From Sorex araneus (taxonomy: Eukaryota; Chordata; Mammalia; Eulipotyphla; Soricidae), in contig NC_073313.1 in the NCBI RefSeq assembly GCF_027595985.1, positions 86,348,899-86,412,898 of the forward strand: 64,000 nt of DNA. The letters run 5' to 3'. The notes below the pieces were generated by a model. It was given only the letters and a program-made list of their open reading frames with translations, did no database searches and had not been told where the DNA came from. The position numbers were made by a program, and so were the translations under genes. Of the stretch, positions 34,072 through 44,635 are shown piece after piece (position 1 is the first letter of the stretch; each line of letters begins with the position of its first letter).

Positions 34072-34153
34072 CAATTGAATTCTGATGCTAATACACTGAG
34101 TAGAGGGAAGACATATCCTTTAATGAGAAATTTCAGGAATTAAGATTGGTGAG

Positions 34154-35285
34154 GGACCCTTTGCGCCTAAAGACTTTGATTCCAGAGACCTAATACTTTC
34201 GTGAATCCAGCGCAGCTTCTAATAACAATGCACTGGGACTTCGAACTAGGCTTCAGCCCTGTGCTGCCCGGGGGTGGAGTTTTTTCCTCCCCACCCTGTC
34301 TTCCTGCACGGAAAATGGCGGCGGCGGCAAAACAGCAGAGGCAGCAACCACATGGCAGGCGCCATCTTTGAGAATCCTAACCCAGAGGTATTCGATTTCT
34401 ACACTCGGGGCTCCCAGGGACTCATGGGAAGGGGGTGTAACCGGCACGCCCTCGGCCCAGATAAATTCGGAGCTGCTGAGAGGGAAACAGACCCTCTGCG
34501 CCTAAAGACTTTGATTCCAGAGACCTAACACTTTCGGGCATCCAGCGCAGCTTCTAATAACAATGCACTGGGACTGCAAACTGGGATATGCAATTTCTGG
34601 TAGAATTTTCCCTGGACTTTATACAGAAATCCAAAACCGCGCGGACGCGTAAGCGACTTAACATCTATAATTGTTAGCTATGTGAAACGGTTTCTTTTGA
34701 ACAGGTCTGACTTGGGGGGGGGGAAACTCCAAATAATAACAGTAAGTTTTTGTTGAAATATTGAAGATTATTAATGTAGCATCCACCTCTCTGGACTGTG
34801 AACTAAGCAAAAGCCCCACGCCGGCCATTGCGGCGTGGCGTACACCATACTATGAGGCGCAGGATGGGGGATGAGGGTGAAAAAAAAAAGGGAAAAGGAA
34901 AAAGAAAAAAAAGAGAAGAAGAATAGTTATGTACTTGTAGCAGTGGGGCTCCATATCTCTTCATTCCCAGCAATGGAAAACTAATTATCAAATGCTTCCT
35001 TGGTAGTAGGTCTGTGTCTCTTGGGTGGAAACTCCAACAACTATAGTGAGTTTTGTGTTGAAATATGGAATGTAATCAAGGTAAAGAGCAAATGAAGTGA
35101 AATTCATTAGTTATACAGTAGGGGGCAGGGGGTGGGGGCGGGGGTATACTGGGGTTTTTGGTGGTGGGCTATGGGCACTGGTGAAGGGATGGGTGTTTGA
35201 ATATTGTATAACTGAGACATAAACCTAAGAACTTTGTAACTTTCCACATGGTGATTTAATAAAAAGTTTAAAAAAAAGAAAAAAA
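34154..35285 (+). mobile_element. L1-related retroposon: two 5' monomers joined to an L1 3' UTR, no ORFs
   Basis: A 12-nt duplication AAGATTGGTGAG lies at 34142-34153 and 35286-35297. The first about 430 bp contain two direct repeats of about 85 bp (34155-34240 and 34490-34575) and a CpG-rich block with YY1-type cores (AAAATGGCGGC near 34313; the reverse form GCCATCTTTG near 34362). From about 34590 the sequence resembles the L1 3' UTR seen on the minus strand at 61670-62240, with an internal duplication, and ends in an A-rich tail. No ORF1 or ORF2 is present. That it is an internally deleted L1 with a monomer-type 5' UTR is an inference. Confidence 0.65.
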
Positions 35286-35299
35286 AAGATTGGTGAGAA

Positions 35300-35470
35300 T
35301 AGGGTTGGAAAGACAGCACAGCAGGTAAATTTCTTACCTTGCTGCGACTAACCTGGGTTCAATCCCTGGCACCCCATATGATAGCCTGCGCATCAACAGG
35401 AGTGATCCCTGAGAACTGAGCATAAGCTTCGAACACTGCTGAATGTGGCCCAAGAACACATAAAAAAGAT
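35300..35470 (+). mobile_element. Old SOR-type SINE
   Basis: GTTGGAAAGACAGCACAGCAGG to TGTGGCCCAAGAACAC. Confidence 0.6.
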
Positions 35471-35514
35471 TAATGAGTAATGACTATTCTAATTTTTATG
35501 AAAATCTTGTTTAT

Positions 35515-35699
35515 TTTTTTATTATTTTGAATTACTGTGTTTGGCATATCGGATATGCCACGGGGAGATTGCCAGGCTCTGCCGTATGGGCGAGATACTC
35601 TCAGTAGTTTGCCGGGCTCTCCGAGAGGGGTGAAAGAATAGAACCTGGGTTGGCTACATGCAAGGCAAACACCATACCGCTGTGCTATTGCTCCAGCCC
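35515..35699 (-). mobile_element. Second-type SINE lacking its 3' tail, abutting the tRNA-Leu-like sequence
   Basis: Read on the minus strand it runs from the head (GGGCTGGAGCAATAGCACAG) to about CATATCCGATATGCC, where it stops short of the usual tail. Its 5' end is directly next to the 5' end of the tRNA-like sequence at 35700. Confidence 0.7.
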
Positions 35700-35806
35700 G
35701 TTAGGACGGCCGAGTGGTCTAAGGTGCCAGACTCAAGCTCAGCTTCCCCAGTGCTGGGGGTTCTGGTTTCCAAATGGAGGTGTGGGGTCATATCCTACTT
35801 CTGACA
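35700..35806 (+). tRNA. tRNA-Leu(CAA)-like sequence with intron, probably a pseudogene
   Basis: The sequence follows the tRNA-Leu(CAA) pattern: acceptor GTTAGGA pairs with TTCTGAC over all seven positions if G-U pairs are allowed, the A box is GGCCGAGTGG, the anticodon stem-loop is CCAGACTCAAG with anticodon CAA, an intron of about 20 nt with a short hairpin follows, then a variable arm and a T arm. A T-rich stretch follows the 3' end. The B box reads GGGTCATATCC instead of GGTTCGANTCC, changing T54, G57 and A58, so transcription is doubtful. It begins at the base next to the 5' end of an inverted SINE. Confidence 0.7.
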
Positions 35807-36194
35807 CATGATTGATTTTATTTTAAATTAATTTTTATTTTGCAGGGCCTCTCAAGCAAGTGCTCGGGTGGACCTGGAGGCTACTGCCTGGCCAAGAGAT
35901 TGGGTGTAGTTTAGGTCCAGGAGTGTTCAGGGACACCAGGGCCACACCAAAGTGCTTAGAAGGTCATGTGGTGCTGGCTCAAAATCAGAGCCTTAAAAAT
36001 GCAGGGCGTACACTCTAGCTCTTTAAGTTGTCTCTCCAGCATAAGGATAAGAATATTTGTTTTACAAAAAGAAGTTGTATTACTTGAACTTACATATAAT
36101 ATCCTAATTTCTGTAATGTGCGTTTACTAATGTAAACATTTTCCCTGAAGTAATGTGGCTTGGTGAATAGAAAAGACTGTTTTATCATCAGGTT

Positions 36195-36369
36195 CTTTTT
36201 TGGGGGGAGGGGGTCACAGCCCACGATGCTCAGGGGTTACTCCTGGCTTTGCACTCAAGAATTACTCCCTGGCCATGCTCGGGGGACCATATGGGATGCT
36301 GGGAATTGAACCCTGGTCAGCCATATGCAAGGTGAACGCCCTACCCGCTGCCCTATTGCTCCAGCCCTG
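36195..36369 (-). mobile_element. SOR-type SINE
   Basis: Reverse copy, from GGGTCACAGCCCACGATGC to CTATTGCTCCAGCCC. Confidence 0.82.
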
Positions 36370-36519
36370 AGGTTGTTAAGAGTTAATCATTCCTGCCATG
36401 AATTTGTTTGTGAACTTAACAACATATGTTTCTGCACTGGTAAGAGGATGAGAAGTCTTGCCCCATGCTCAAATTATTCATTTCAAAGTAGTGGAATCTG
36501 TAGAAAAAAATTGAGGGTT

Positions 36520-36872
36520 TATGGGACGGAATGTTAGTACTGAGGGTAGGGAGTTTGCCTTGTATGCTGCCGACACTGGTTTGATCTCCAGCAACACATA
36601 TGGTCTGCAAAGCCCCACAAGGAGTAATCCCTGAGTGCAGAGCCAGGAGTAAGCCCTGAGCACCACTGAGTGTGGCCAAAAACAAAAACAAAAAAATTTA
36701 TACACAGTGCAGGAGAGATAGAACAGGGGGTGAGCTCTTTTCCTGCATGTGGATGGCCCTGGTTCAACTGCCAGCACCACACATGATTCCCCAAACACTG
36801 CTAGGAGTGATATTCGTGAGTACAGTTCCAGTAGTAAGCCCTGAGTACCAATGCGTGTGGCCCCAAAATATA
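36520..36872 (+). mobile_element. Two old SOR-type SINEs in tandem
   Basis: About 36520-36695 and 36705-36872, both on the plus strand and diverged. Confidence 0.62.
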
Positions 36873-37314
36873 AACATACACACACAAAGTAGCAAGTTCT
36901 TGTGTGTATGCTGAGCTGTGCCCACTTATACTGGAAAAAGAAAGATTCCGGTAGTGATGAAAAGGCCATGGGGGTGAGGAAGGCAGTACAAGAGAGGGAA
37001 GCAGTAGAAACAGAGAATAAGAGGAAATGAAATATTTGCTGTCAAAGGTCTCCAGGAAAATAATATAAATCCAATATTAGATAAGTGGCAAACACTGACC
37101 GACCACAACTATTGACTGTCTCTCTCCAAGAGTGTTATAAAGATAAGGGGAATAATGAAATCAATAATATTTTACTGCTCACCTGTCAAAAGCTGTAAGT
37201 GATCCTATACAAGGCTGAGTCAGTACACCTCTAACAACAATAATAAACATGGGTTCATAAAACAAATTGTCTGGAGTAAATTGTCTGAGCTAGGGGCCAA
37301 GAAATAGTACATTG

Positions 37315-37635
37315 TGGGGCTGGAGTGATAGCACAACGGGTAGGTTCAATTCCCAGCATCCCAAATGGTCCCTTGAGCACCGCCAGGGGTAATACCTGAG
37401 TGCAGAGCCAGGATTGACCCCTGTGCATCGCCGAGTGTGACCCAAAAAGCAAAAAAAATAATAGAGAGAGAAATAGTGCATTGAGTAAGGCACTTGCATT
37501 GCACACAGCTGACCCAGACTTGATCTCTGGCACCACATGGTCCCCTGAGTTCCGACCCCCCACCCGGGAGTGACACCTAAGTATAGACAGGAGTAAGCCC
37601 TGAGAACTGTCGGGTGTAGTCCCCAAGCCAAAAAT
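37315..37635 (+). mobile_element. Two SOR-type SINEs, the first with an internal deletion
   Basis: 37315-37460 skips the segment between the A-box region and GGTTCAATTCCC. 37468-37632 is an older copy. Confidence 0.75.
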
Positions 37636-39440
37636 ATATTAAAATACTCAGGTTAGAATCCTGGTTCTACAAAAGCAGAACTGCAGACCAATGGAACAGG
37701 GTGGAATATCCCCACACACAACCTCAAATGTATGATCATCTTATCTTTGATAAAGGTGCAAGAGATGTGAAGTGGAGCAAGGAAAGTCTCTTTAACAAAT
37801 GGTGCTGGCACAACTGGACAACCACATGCAAAAAAATGGGCTTAGAACTCGATCTGACACCATGCACAAAAGTCAGATCAAAATGGATTAAAGACCTCAA
37901 CATCAGACCACAAACCATAAGGTACATTGAAGACAAGGTCGGTAAAACCCTCCAGGATATTGAAGATAAAGGTATCTTCAAAGATGACACGGAACTAAGC
38001 AATCTAGTAAAAACAGAGATCAACAAATGGGACTATATTAAACTAAAAAGCTTCTGCACCGCAAAAGATACAGTGACCAGAATACAAAGACTATCTACAG
38101 AATGGAAAAGGATATTTACACAATACCCATCAGATAAGGGGTTGATATCAAGGGTATATAAAGCACTGGTTGAACTCTACAAGAAGAAAACATCCAACCC
38201 CATCAAAAAATGGGGCGAAGAAATGAACAGAAACTTTCCCAAGGAAGAGATACGAATGGCCAAAAGGCACATGAAAAAGTGCTCTACATCACTAGTCGTA
38301 AGAGAGATGCAGATCAAAACAACCATGAGATACCACCTCACACCACAGAGACTAGCACACATCCAAAAGAACAAAAGCAACCGCTGTTGGAGAGGATGTG
38401 GGGAGAAAGGGACCCTTCTACACTGCTGGTGGGAATGCCGGCTAGTTCAGCCCTTTTGGAAAACAGTATGGACGATTCTCAAAAAACTAGAAGTTGAGCT
38501 CCCATTTGACCCAGCAATACCACTGCTGGGAATATATCCCAGAAAAGCCAAAAAGTATAGTCGAAGTGACATATGCACTTATATGTTCACCGCAGCACTG
38601 TTTACAATAGCCAGAATCTGGAAAAAACCCGAGTGCCCTAGAACAGAGGACTGGTTGAAGAAACTCTGGTACATCTATACAATGGAATACTATGCAGCTG
38701 TTAGAAAAAAATGAGGTCATGACGTTTGCATATAAGTGGATCAACATGGAAAGTATCATGCTAAGTGAAATGAGTCAGAAAGAGAGAGACAGACATAAAA
38801 AGATTGCACTCATCTGTGGAATATAGAATAATAGACTATAAGACTAACACCCAAGAATAGTAGAAATAAGTACCAGGAGATTGTTTCCATGGCTTGGAGG
38901 CTGGTCTCTCATTCTGGGTAACTCAGGGAAGGGACCACTAAGTAAAATGTGGTTGGAGGTCATGTGGGGGAAGGGTGAGGCGGGCCGAATACAGACTAGA
39001 GACTGAACACAATGGCCACTCAACACCTTTATTGCAAACCACAACACCTAATCAGAGAGAGAGAACAAAAGGGAATTCCCGGCCATAGTGGCAGGGTGGG
39101 GTGGGGTGAGACAGGACTGGGGAGGGGGGGAGGGATGCTGGGTTTACGGGTGGTGGAGAATGGGCACTGGTGAAGGGATGGGTTATTGAACTTTGTATGG
39201 GGGAAGCATGAGCACAAAGATGTATGGATCTGTAACTGTACCCTCACGATGACTCTCTAATTAAAAATAAACTAATAAAAAAAAGTGACAATAAAAAAAA
39301 ATTTTAAAAAAAAGAATCCTGGTTCTACAACTTTCTTGAAGCAAATGTGCCATACCTTTCTGTGCCTCAGTTTCTCATCTAAAAAGTAAAATCTGTACCT
39401 ACCTCATAGCACAGCTGGAACAATGCAGTGTCTTCTAAAC
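37635..39440 (+). repeat. MIR relic split by the L1 at 37673
   Basis: Left part 37635-37672 (TTAGAATCCTGGTTCTAC). Right part 39331-39440 (TTTCTGTGCCTCAGTTTCTC, ACCTACCTCATAGCACA). The L1 and its duplicated site lie between them. Confidence 0.65.
37673..39312 (+). mobile_element. Young 5'-truncated L1, ORF2 C-terminal frame open
   Basis: The 18-nt duplication AGAATCCTGGTTCTACAA lies at 37655-37672 and 39313-39330. The element holds the last part of L1 ORF2 in one open frame to 38714 (residues such as [20 protein letters not shown], cysteine-containing [14 protein letters not shown]-like segment, MEYYAAV), then a 3' UTR and an A-rich tail. The endonuclease and reverse-transcriptase core are absent, so it is a dead copy. 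It landed inside a MIR, splitting it. Confidence 0.93.
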
Positions 39441-39799
39441 CAATACTCTCAGAATAGTATGACACAATATAAACCACTCAAGTGTTAGATATTACCCAAA
39501 TTCTCTTATGTTCTAGTCTACCAAAAAGTTTTCCTAAAATAAAATCTTAGAGATTGGAATCATGCTTTTATCCCTAACTCTGAAGTCTCTTGATAAGAAA
39601 TGTCAATTGTTTGATCTTACTGTTTCAGTAACATGATGGATTTATTTAATCCAAACAAAAATACACATGTGACGATCTGGAGTTAAAATGAACTAATCCA
39701 TATTTTGCAACCAAGCAGTTTTATGGAAATGCTTCACTCACCACCCTTAGATGTTACCATATATTGGACTTTTTCTATAAAGCTTTATTAAAATATCAC

Positions 39800-40053
39800 T
39801 GTCATCACTGTCATCCAGTTGTTCATTGATTTACTCGAGCAAGCGCCAGTAACATCTCCATTTGTCCCACCCCTGAGATTTTAGCAGCCTCTCCTTACTC
39901 ATTTTTTTCCCAATGATTGGAGGTTCTTTTCATGGTCAGGGGAATGAGACCTGTTATTGTTACTGTATTTGGCATATTGAATACACCATGGGGAGCTTGC
40001 CAGGCTCTTCTGTGCGGGCAGGATACTCTCAGTAGCTTGCCGGGCTCTCCAAG

Positions 40054-40060
<7 letters not shown>
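39800..40060 (-). mobile_element. Second-type SINE, longer variant
   Basis: It contains the tail (GTTCATTGATTTACTCGAG on the plus strand), then an extra block of about 80 bp (CAATGATTGGAGGTTCTTTT) absent from 27862-28122 and 60302-60546, then the common body. A TG microsatellite (40056-40089) replaces the head. Confidence 0.65.

Positions 40061-40089
<29 letters not shown>
40056..40089 (+). repeat. (TG)n microsatellite
   Basis: About 16 TG units followed by TATACATACATACATA, embedded where a second-type SINE would have its head. Confidence 0.92.
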
Positions 40090-40092
<3 letters not shown>

Positions 40093-40109
40093 CATACATA
40101 CATATTTCT

Positions 40110-40680
40110 CTTTATGATGTGTCGCACGGCCACTGTGTGGCCGAGTGGTCCAGAAATATGTTCACTATGTATGAGGCTCGGCCTGAGCCTGTGGAAAGCA
40201 GCCTGGAGCATGACGGCGGTGGGGTATCAGAGGTCAGCTGCTGGGGCTAGGTCCCTTGGGGCAGGGAGGGCTCTCACCCTTCCCCTTCTGGCGCACCCCT
40301 GGTGTAGAGTCTGATGGCATGGTTATGGGGGCCTTATTTTATTCTCCATTTCGGGAGAAGCAGCCATGATTTCTGGAAAGTGGCCTATGAGGAGATTATC
40401 TGGAGGTGGCTTATGGGTGTGACCCCTGGGTCACAGGAGATTGGCTGTAGCAGGCAGAGGATCTTTGCTCTCGGGTCCTGTTGAGCCCACAGTCCAAGAT
40501 CACAAAGTTCCGCATTACCTGGGTACTGTGGGACTTCGTTCATGTGTGAGGCTCAGCCTTAGCTGTGTGGAAAGCGGCCTGAATTGTGGCGGCGGTGGGA
40601 TAGTGGAGTTCAGCTGCCTGGGCTGGGTGCTTTGGGGCAGGGAGGGCTCTCACCCGCCCCCCTCTGGGCGGTTTACCAGA
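40110..40680 (+). repeat. Two GC-rich tandem units about 375 bp apart
   Basis: A block of about 140 bp starting GTRTGAGGCTCRGCC and ending GGGCAGGGAGGGCTCTCACCC occurs at 40169 and again at 40544, with a GGCGGCGGTGGGRTA core. The separating sequence is GC-rich and not otherwise recognised. It could be a pair of L1 5' monomers or an LTR fragment; family unknown. Confidence 0.5.
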
Positions 40681-40684
40681 TACT

Positions 40685-41090
40685 GGACTTTCTTAAAAAC
40701 TTTATTAAAATATACTTTATAAACCACAAAGATCACCCATTTAATGCATATAATTCAATGCTTCATAGCGTATTTATAGAGTTTACAACCAAAACCATAA
40801 TCGAATTTTGGTATATATCCACCCCAAAAGAAATATAATACTCACTAGTAATACCATTTTTCCACAGTCCTCCATAACCACTAATTATTTTGTCATTATG
40901 AATCTATATTGTAGCAATCTGAGAATTCTTTGTTCTTCATCATGGCTGAATAATATTCCATTGTATGATTATACCAACATTTGTTCACACATTCATTAAT
41001 TTATGCACTTCTGTGTTGTTTCTGCCTTTTACTAATGTGAATAATGCTTTAATTAATTCCAATGAATGGGAATCTGTGTGAGTCACCATT
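40685..41090 (-). mobile_element. Ancient L1-type fragment
   Basis: Minus-strand L1 features common to old mammalian L1s: CATGGCTGAATAATATTCCA, followed by TTTGTTCACACATTCATTAA on the plus strand. Highly diverged. Confidence 0.5.
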
Positions 41091-41097
41091 TTTAATT

Positions 41098-41272
41098 ATT
41101 TTGGGGGGCCATGGGTCACACCCAGCAATGCTCAGGGGTTACTCCTGGCTCTGCACTCAGGAATTACTACTGGCGGTGCTCGGGGGACCATATGGGATGC
41201 TGGAGATAATAACCCGGATCGTCCGTGTGCAAGGTAAATGTCCTACCTGCTGTACTATCACTCCAGCCCCTT
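41098..41272 (-). mobile_element. SOR-type SINE
   Basis: Reverse copy GGTCACACCCAGCAATGCTC to ACTATCACTCCAGCCCC. A remnant of another follows at about 41340-41400. Confidence 0.83.
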
Positions 41273-41433
41273 TCATTATTTTTATGTGCCAAGGAAATAG
41301 GTCAAGGAGCTGGGGTGGATGGCATACAGAAGGTCCAGTGCTTGATTCCCAATCTGAACCACGGTCAGCCGCATGCAAGGCAAACACTTGACTTCCTATA
41401 CTTTCCCTCCATTCTCCCTGAAATTAATTTTTT

Positions 41434-41790
41434 GCTTTTTTTGGGGGGTCACACCTGACGTTGCACAGGGGTTACTCTTGGCTCATGCACTCAAGAACCA
41501 CTCCTGGCAGTTCTCGGGATCGAACCCCGGGTCGGCCGTGTGCAAGGCAAACACCCTACCCACTGTGCTATCGCTCCAGCCTCTGATGAACTTTAATCTT
41601 TTATTTATTTGTTTGTTTGTTTGTTTTTTCTTTTTGGTTCACACCTGGTGATGCACAGGGGTCACTCCTGGCTCTGCACTCAGGAATTACCCCTGGCGAT
41701 GCTCAGGGGACCATATGGGATACTGGGATTTAACCAGGGTTGGCTGTGTGTAAGACAAACGCCCTCCCCGCTGTGCTGTCGCTCCAGCCC
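41434..41790 (-). mobile_element. Composite of two SOR SINEs within a single target-site duplication
   Basis: The 16-nt CTGAAATTAATTTTTT occurs at 41418-41433 and 41791-41806. Between the copies lie two SINEs in the same (minus) orientation, at 41434-41583 and about 41620-41790, joined by a unique linker (CTGATGAACTTTAATC on the plus strand) plus an A-rich tail (AAAC/AAAT repeats on the minus strand). No separate duplication flanks either SINE. The simplest reading is one retrotransposition of a read-through transcript. Confidence 0.75.
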
Positions 41791-41839
41791 CTGAAATTAA
41801 TTTTTTAAAGGCAGAATTTCAAATTTATAGGAATGCACT

Positions 41840-41990
41840 GTGGGGTGGTAGATTAAGATGGAAGAAATCTGGTGACTTATGTTCTAGACTCCAATCTGCC
41901 ACCACATAGGTGTGGCTTGGGATAAATTTGCTTAGTTTTTCTGGACCTTTCGTTATCTACCTGTGCATAAAGGGGAAGGGAGTTCAGTGG
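41840..41990 (+). repeat. MIR-like relic
   Basis: TTCTAGACTCCAATCTGCCA and TTTTTCTGGACCTTTCG are in MIR order. Diverged. Confidence 0.45.
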
Positions 41991-42061
41991 TTGTAACGCT
42001 TTGGGGCTGTGCCTCCCAGGGTACTCTCCAAACTAGGGTTATCTTCTTAGAAATAAAGGCT

Positions 42062-42235
42062 GGGGGCTGGACTGATAGCTTAATAGGCCAAGTGCATGCT
42101 TTGCATGTGGGAGACACGGGTCTAATACCTGGCTCCATATATACTCCCCTGAGCTGCCAGGAGCTAGCCCTCAGCAGAGCTGGGAATAGGCCCCAAACAA
42201 TATCACATGGACCCCCAAACTTAAATATACAAAAA
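42062..42235 (+). mobile_element. Old SOR-type SINE
   Basis: GGGGGCTGGACTGATAGCTTAA to AATATCACATGGACCCCC. Confidence 0.6.
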
Positions 42236-42253
42236 TTAAGGTCTGTTTACAGA

Positions 42254-42738
42254 CGAGACCCCAAGCGCCTGCCCACGAATGGCTCCTCCGCTCCTGAACG
42301 GCCATGATCCCAGAGGCACAAAAACCAATCTTGGAACCCAGCAGCTTCTGGCAGCTATCCCTCTGGACTTAATTACTAAAATACCAGAAATACAAAATCA
42401 CGTGGTCACTGTTGTGGCCATACGACATCATATGCTCTTCATTATCAGCAATAAAAAACAAATTATCTAATGATGCCTTTTTGGCAGGTCTGATTGTTGG
42501 GGGAGAATTCCAAATAATAATAGTGGGTCTTCTGTCGAAAAATTGAATGTAATCAAAGAGAGAGCAAAGTGAAAATCATCTGCCACACAGGCAGGGTAGG
42601 GGTGGGAAAGGGGGGTATACTGGGGTTCTTGGTGGTGGAACATGTGCACTGGTGAAGGGATGAGTGTTACATCATTGTATGACTGAGACTTAAACCTGAA
42701 AGCTTTGTAACTGTTCTCATGTTGATTCAATAAAAAAA
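42254..42738 (+). mobile_element. L1 3'-UTR insertion
   Basis: This is the same L1 3' UTR family as 23208-23652, ending in TTCAATAAAAA. The flanks share CTGTTTACA, with AAGG/AAAGG just before it, a slightly decayed duplication at about 42240-42253 and 42744-42757. Confidence 0.75.
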
Positions 42739-43039
42739 ATTAAAGGCTGTTTACATTATTTCCCTATTTTGAACTTCCTTGCTTGCTCCTTCCCCCTAAG
42801 ATAAAAGCCAAAATCTTAGGATACATAAGACCCTTCAATAATTGAACAAATAGGCAAAACTATTCTATTTCTCTTTCTACCCTACATTATCAGTGTTTTT
42901 CAAGCTTTAATTTATTATCAAGTGCCTTTGACAAAACTAATACCTTTAACTCCAATAAAGTTACGGTATCAGATGACGAAATAGAAAATATACATTTTCC
43001 CAATATCTGCAGGCCTTTTTGTCTCAGATGTTATTTGGA

Positions 43040-43510
43040 AAACCACTGCCCTACATTTCAACCATACTTGAGTTTCCTCCAGTTCCTTGCCTAGAATGTC
43101 TTTCCTTATCTACATCTGCTCTTCAGTACAAATGTCACCTCTGCTATGAAGTCTATGATCAATCCCTAGGTATTGGCTGTCCCTCCTCTGTGCTTCTACA
43201 GTACTTTCTCTCCTACATGGTATTTAGTATGTACTGCAATGATCTACTTGCATGTGTATTTCTTCTACAAGAATATAAGTTGAAACCAAGAAGACGGTTC
43301 CTTTGTTTTAGCCACAACCTGAGGTGATAAGAGGCTACTCCTGGTTCTGTGCTCAGGGGTCACTCCTGACAGTGCTTAAGTGTTATCCTTAAGCATAAGG
43401 CAAGTACATGAATCCCTTACTAGCTCTCCAAGCCAAGAAAGACTATGTTTTACCTTTGTATTCTCAGTTTCAAGGATAAAACAGTGTGTTGAATAAGTGA
43501 ATGAATGGAT
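43040..43510 (+). mobile_element. L2 LINE 3' fragment with SINE insertion
   Basis: CCTTGCCTAGAATGTCTTTCC, TACAAATGTCACCTCTGCTA and TGTGTTGAATAAGTGAATGA follow the L2 3' end in order. A SINE fragment at about 43305-43440 splits it. Confidence 0.65.
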
Positions 43511-44580
43511 AAAAGGAAGAACTAAAGTAATCATACCTCAAATATTTGAGTGTCTACAGTATACTGGCCACTGTTCTATCTAGTACAAGAAAGTAGCCAG
43601 TTTTGCTTAAGATGATTAGAACCTTGGTCACGGGGTTCTATTTTAAGTTCTTTTTTATTGGGGGGGGGCACACCCAGTAGTCCTTAGGTCTTACTCCTGG
43701 CTCTATACTCAGGGATCACTCCTCTACCTGCTGTGTTATATGGAGAGGGGCAAGGGGGGGTTCTTTTGGCATTTTATCAACAGTAGTGTTCAGATAAGTT
43801 TGCTTATTCGTGTTTAAATGTTATTCATGTTTAGACAAGAAACACTTGCCTTAGGGTACTCACCTTGCACACCGCTGACCTGAGTTTGATCACTGGCATC
43901 CCCCAAGCTCTGCCAGAAATGATCCCTGAGTGGGGTGCCAAGAGTAAGCTCTGAGTACTTTCAGGTGTGAACAAAATCAAAAACCAAATAAACAAACAAT
44001 AAATTAATACTTGTCTGAAGTTTACAAGTTAGGTGGTACTATGACAACAAATGACAGTGGGAAAGTACAATGTGCATTGTCTGTTAACATAAATGTGCTT
44101 TAAAAATCCAGACTCAGTTTCATAGTCACTTTCTCTCTAATAGTATCCGTAGAAGGTAACTTAAAAGAGTTGGCAATGGTGGGGCAGGAGAGACATTACA
44201 GCAGGTAGGGCACTTGCCTTGCCCATGGCTGACCTGGATTAGATCCCTGGTATCCCATATGGTCCCCTGAGTACCCTTAGGAGTAATTTCTTAGTGAAGA
44301 GCCAAAAGTGAACCCTAAGCATCATTGGATGTGGCCCCAAAACCAAGAAAAAAGTTCACAAAGGTAAGCCAGAAAGATAAGCCACAAAGATTATGGTAAG
44401 TCACAAGGATTATGGCCACAAGGTAAGCCACAAGGGTTATGGCAATTGCCTTGAATGTGGGTGACCCCAGTTTGATCGTCAATTCCTGACACCAATCCCT
44501 GAGCACCACAGGGAGTGACCCTGAGCACAAAAAACAGGAATAGCCACTGAGGATGGCCAGGTAAGGCACAAATGCCCATG
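43305..44580. mobile_element. Old SINEs downstream of SLC25A14
   Basis: 43305-43440 (- fragment, in the L2), 43650-43750 (- fragment), 43850-43985 (+), 44180-44345 (+) and 44430-44580 (+ fragment). 43990-44180 shows nothing recognisable. Confidence 0.58.
44352..44452 (+). repeat. Degenerate minisatellite
   Basis: Variants of AAGCCACAAGGATTATGG recur about five times with unequal spacing, at the edge of an old SINE, just beyond the predicted SLC25A14 3' end. Confidence 0.6.
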
Positions 44581-44635
44581 CCCATCCCAAAAGAGGTGTC
44601 ATAAGAGAAAGGAATGAATAAAGACAAAAGCGAAG

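Noticed and set aside
37701-38714. 337-codon open frame
   Set aside because: It is a 5'-truncated L1 ORF2 tail inside a clear retrotransposon insertion, so it is listed as a mobile element and not as a gene.
43019-43327. 102-codon plus-strand frame with hydrophobic stretches
   Set aside because: It lies in an L2 3' fragment, so the frame is chance.
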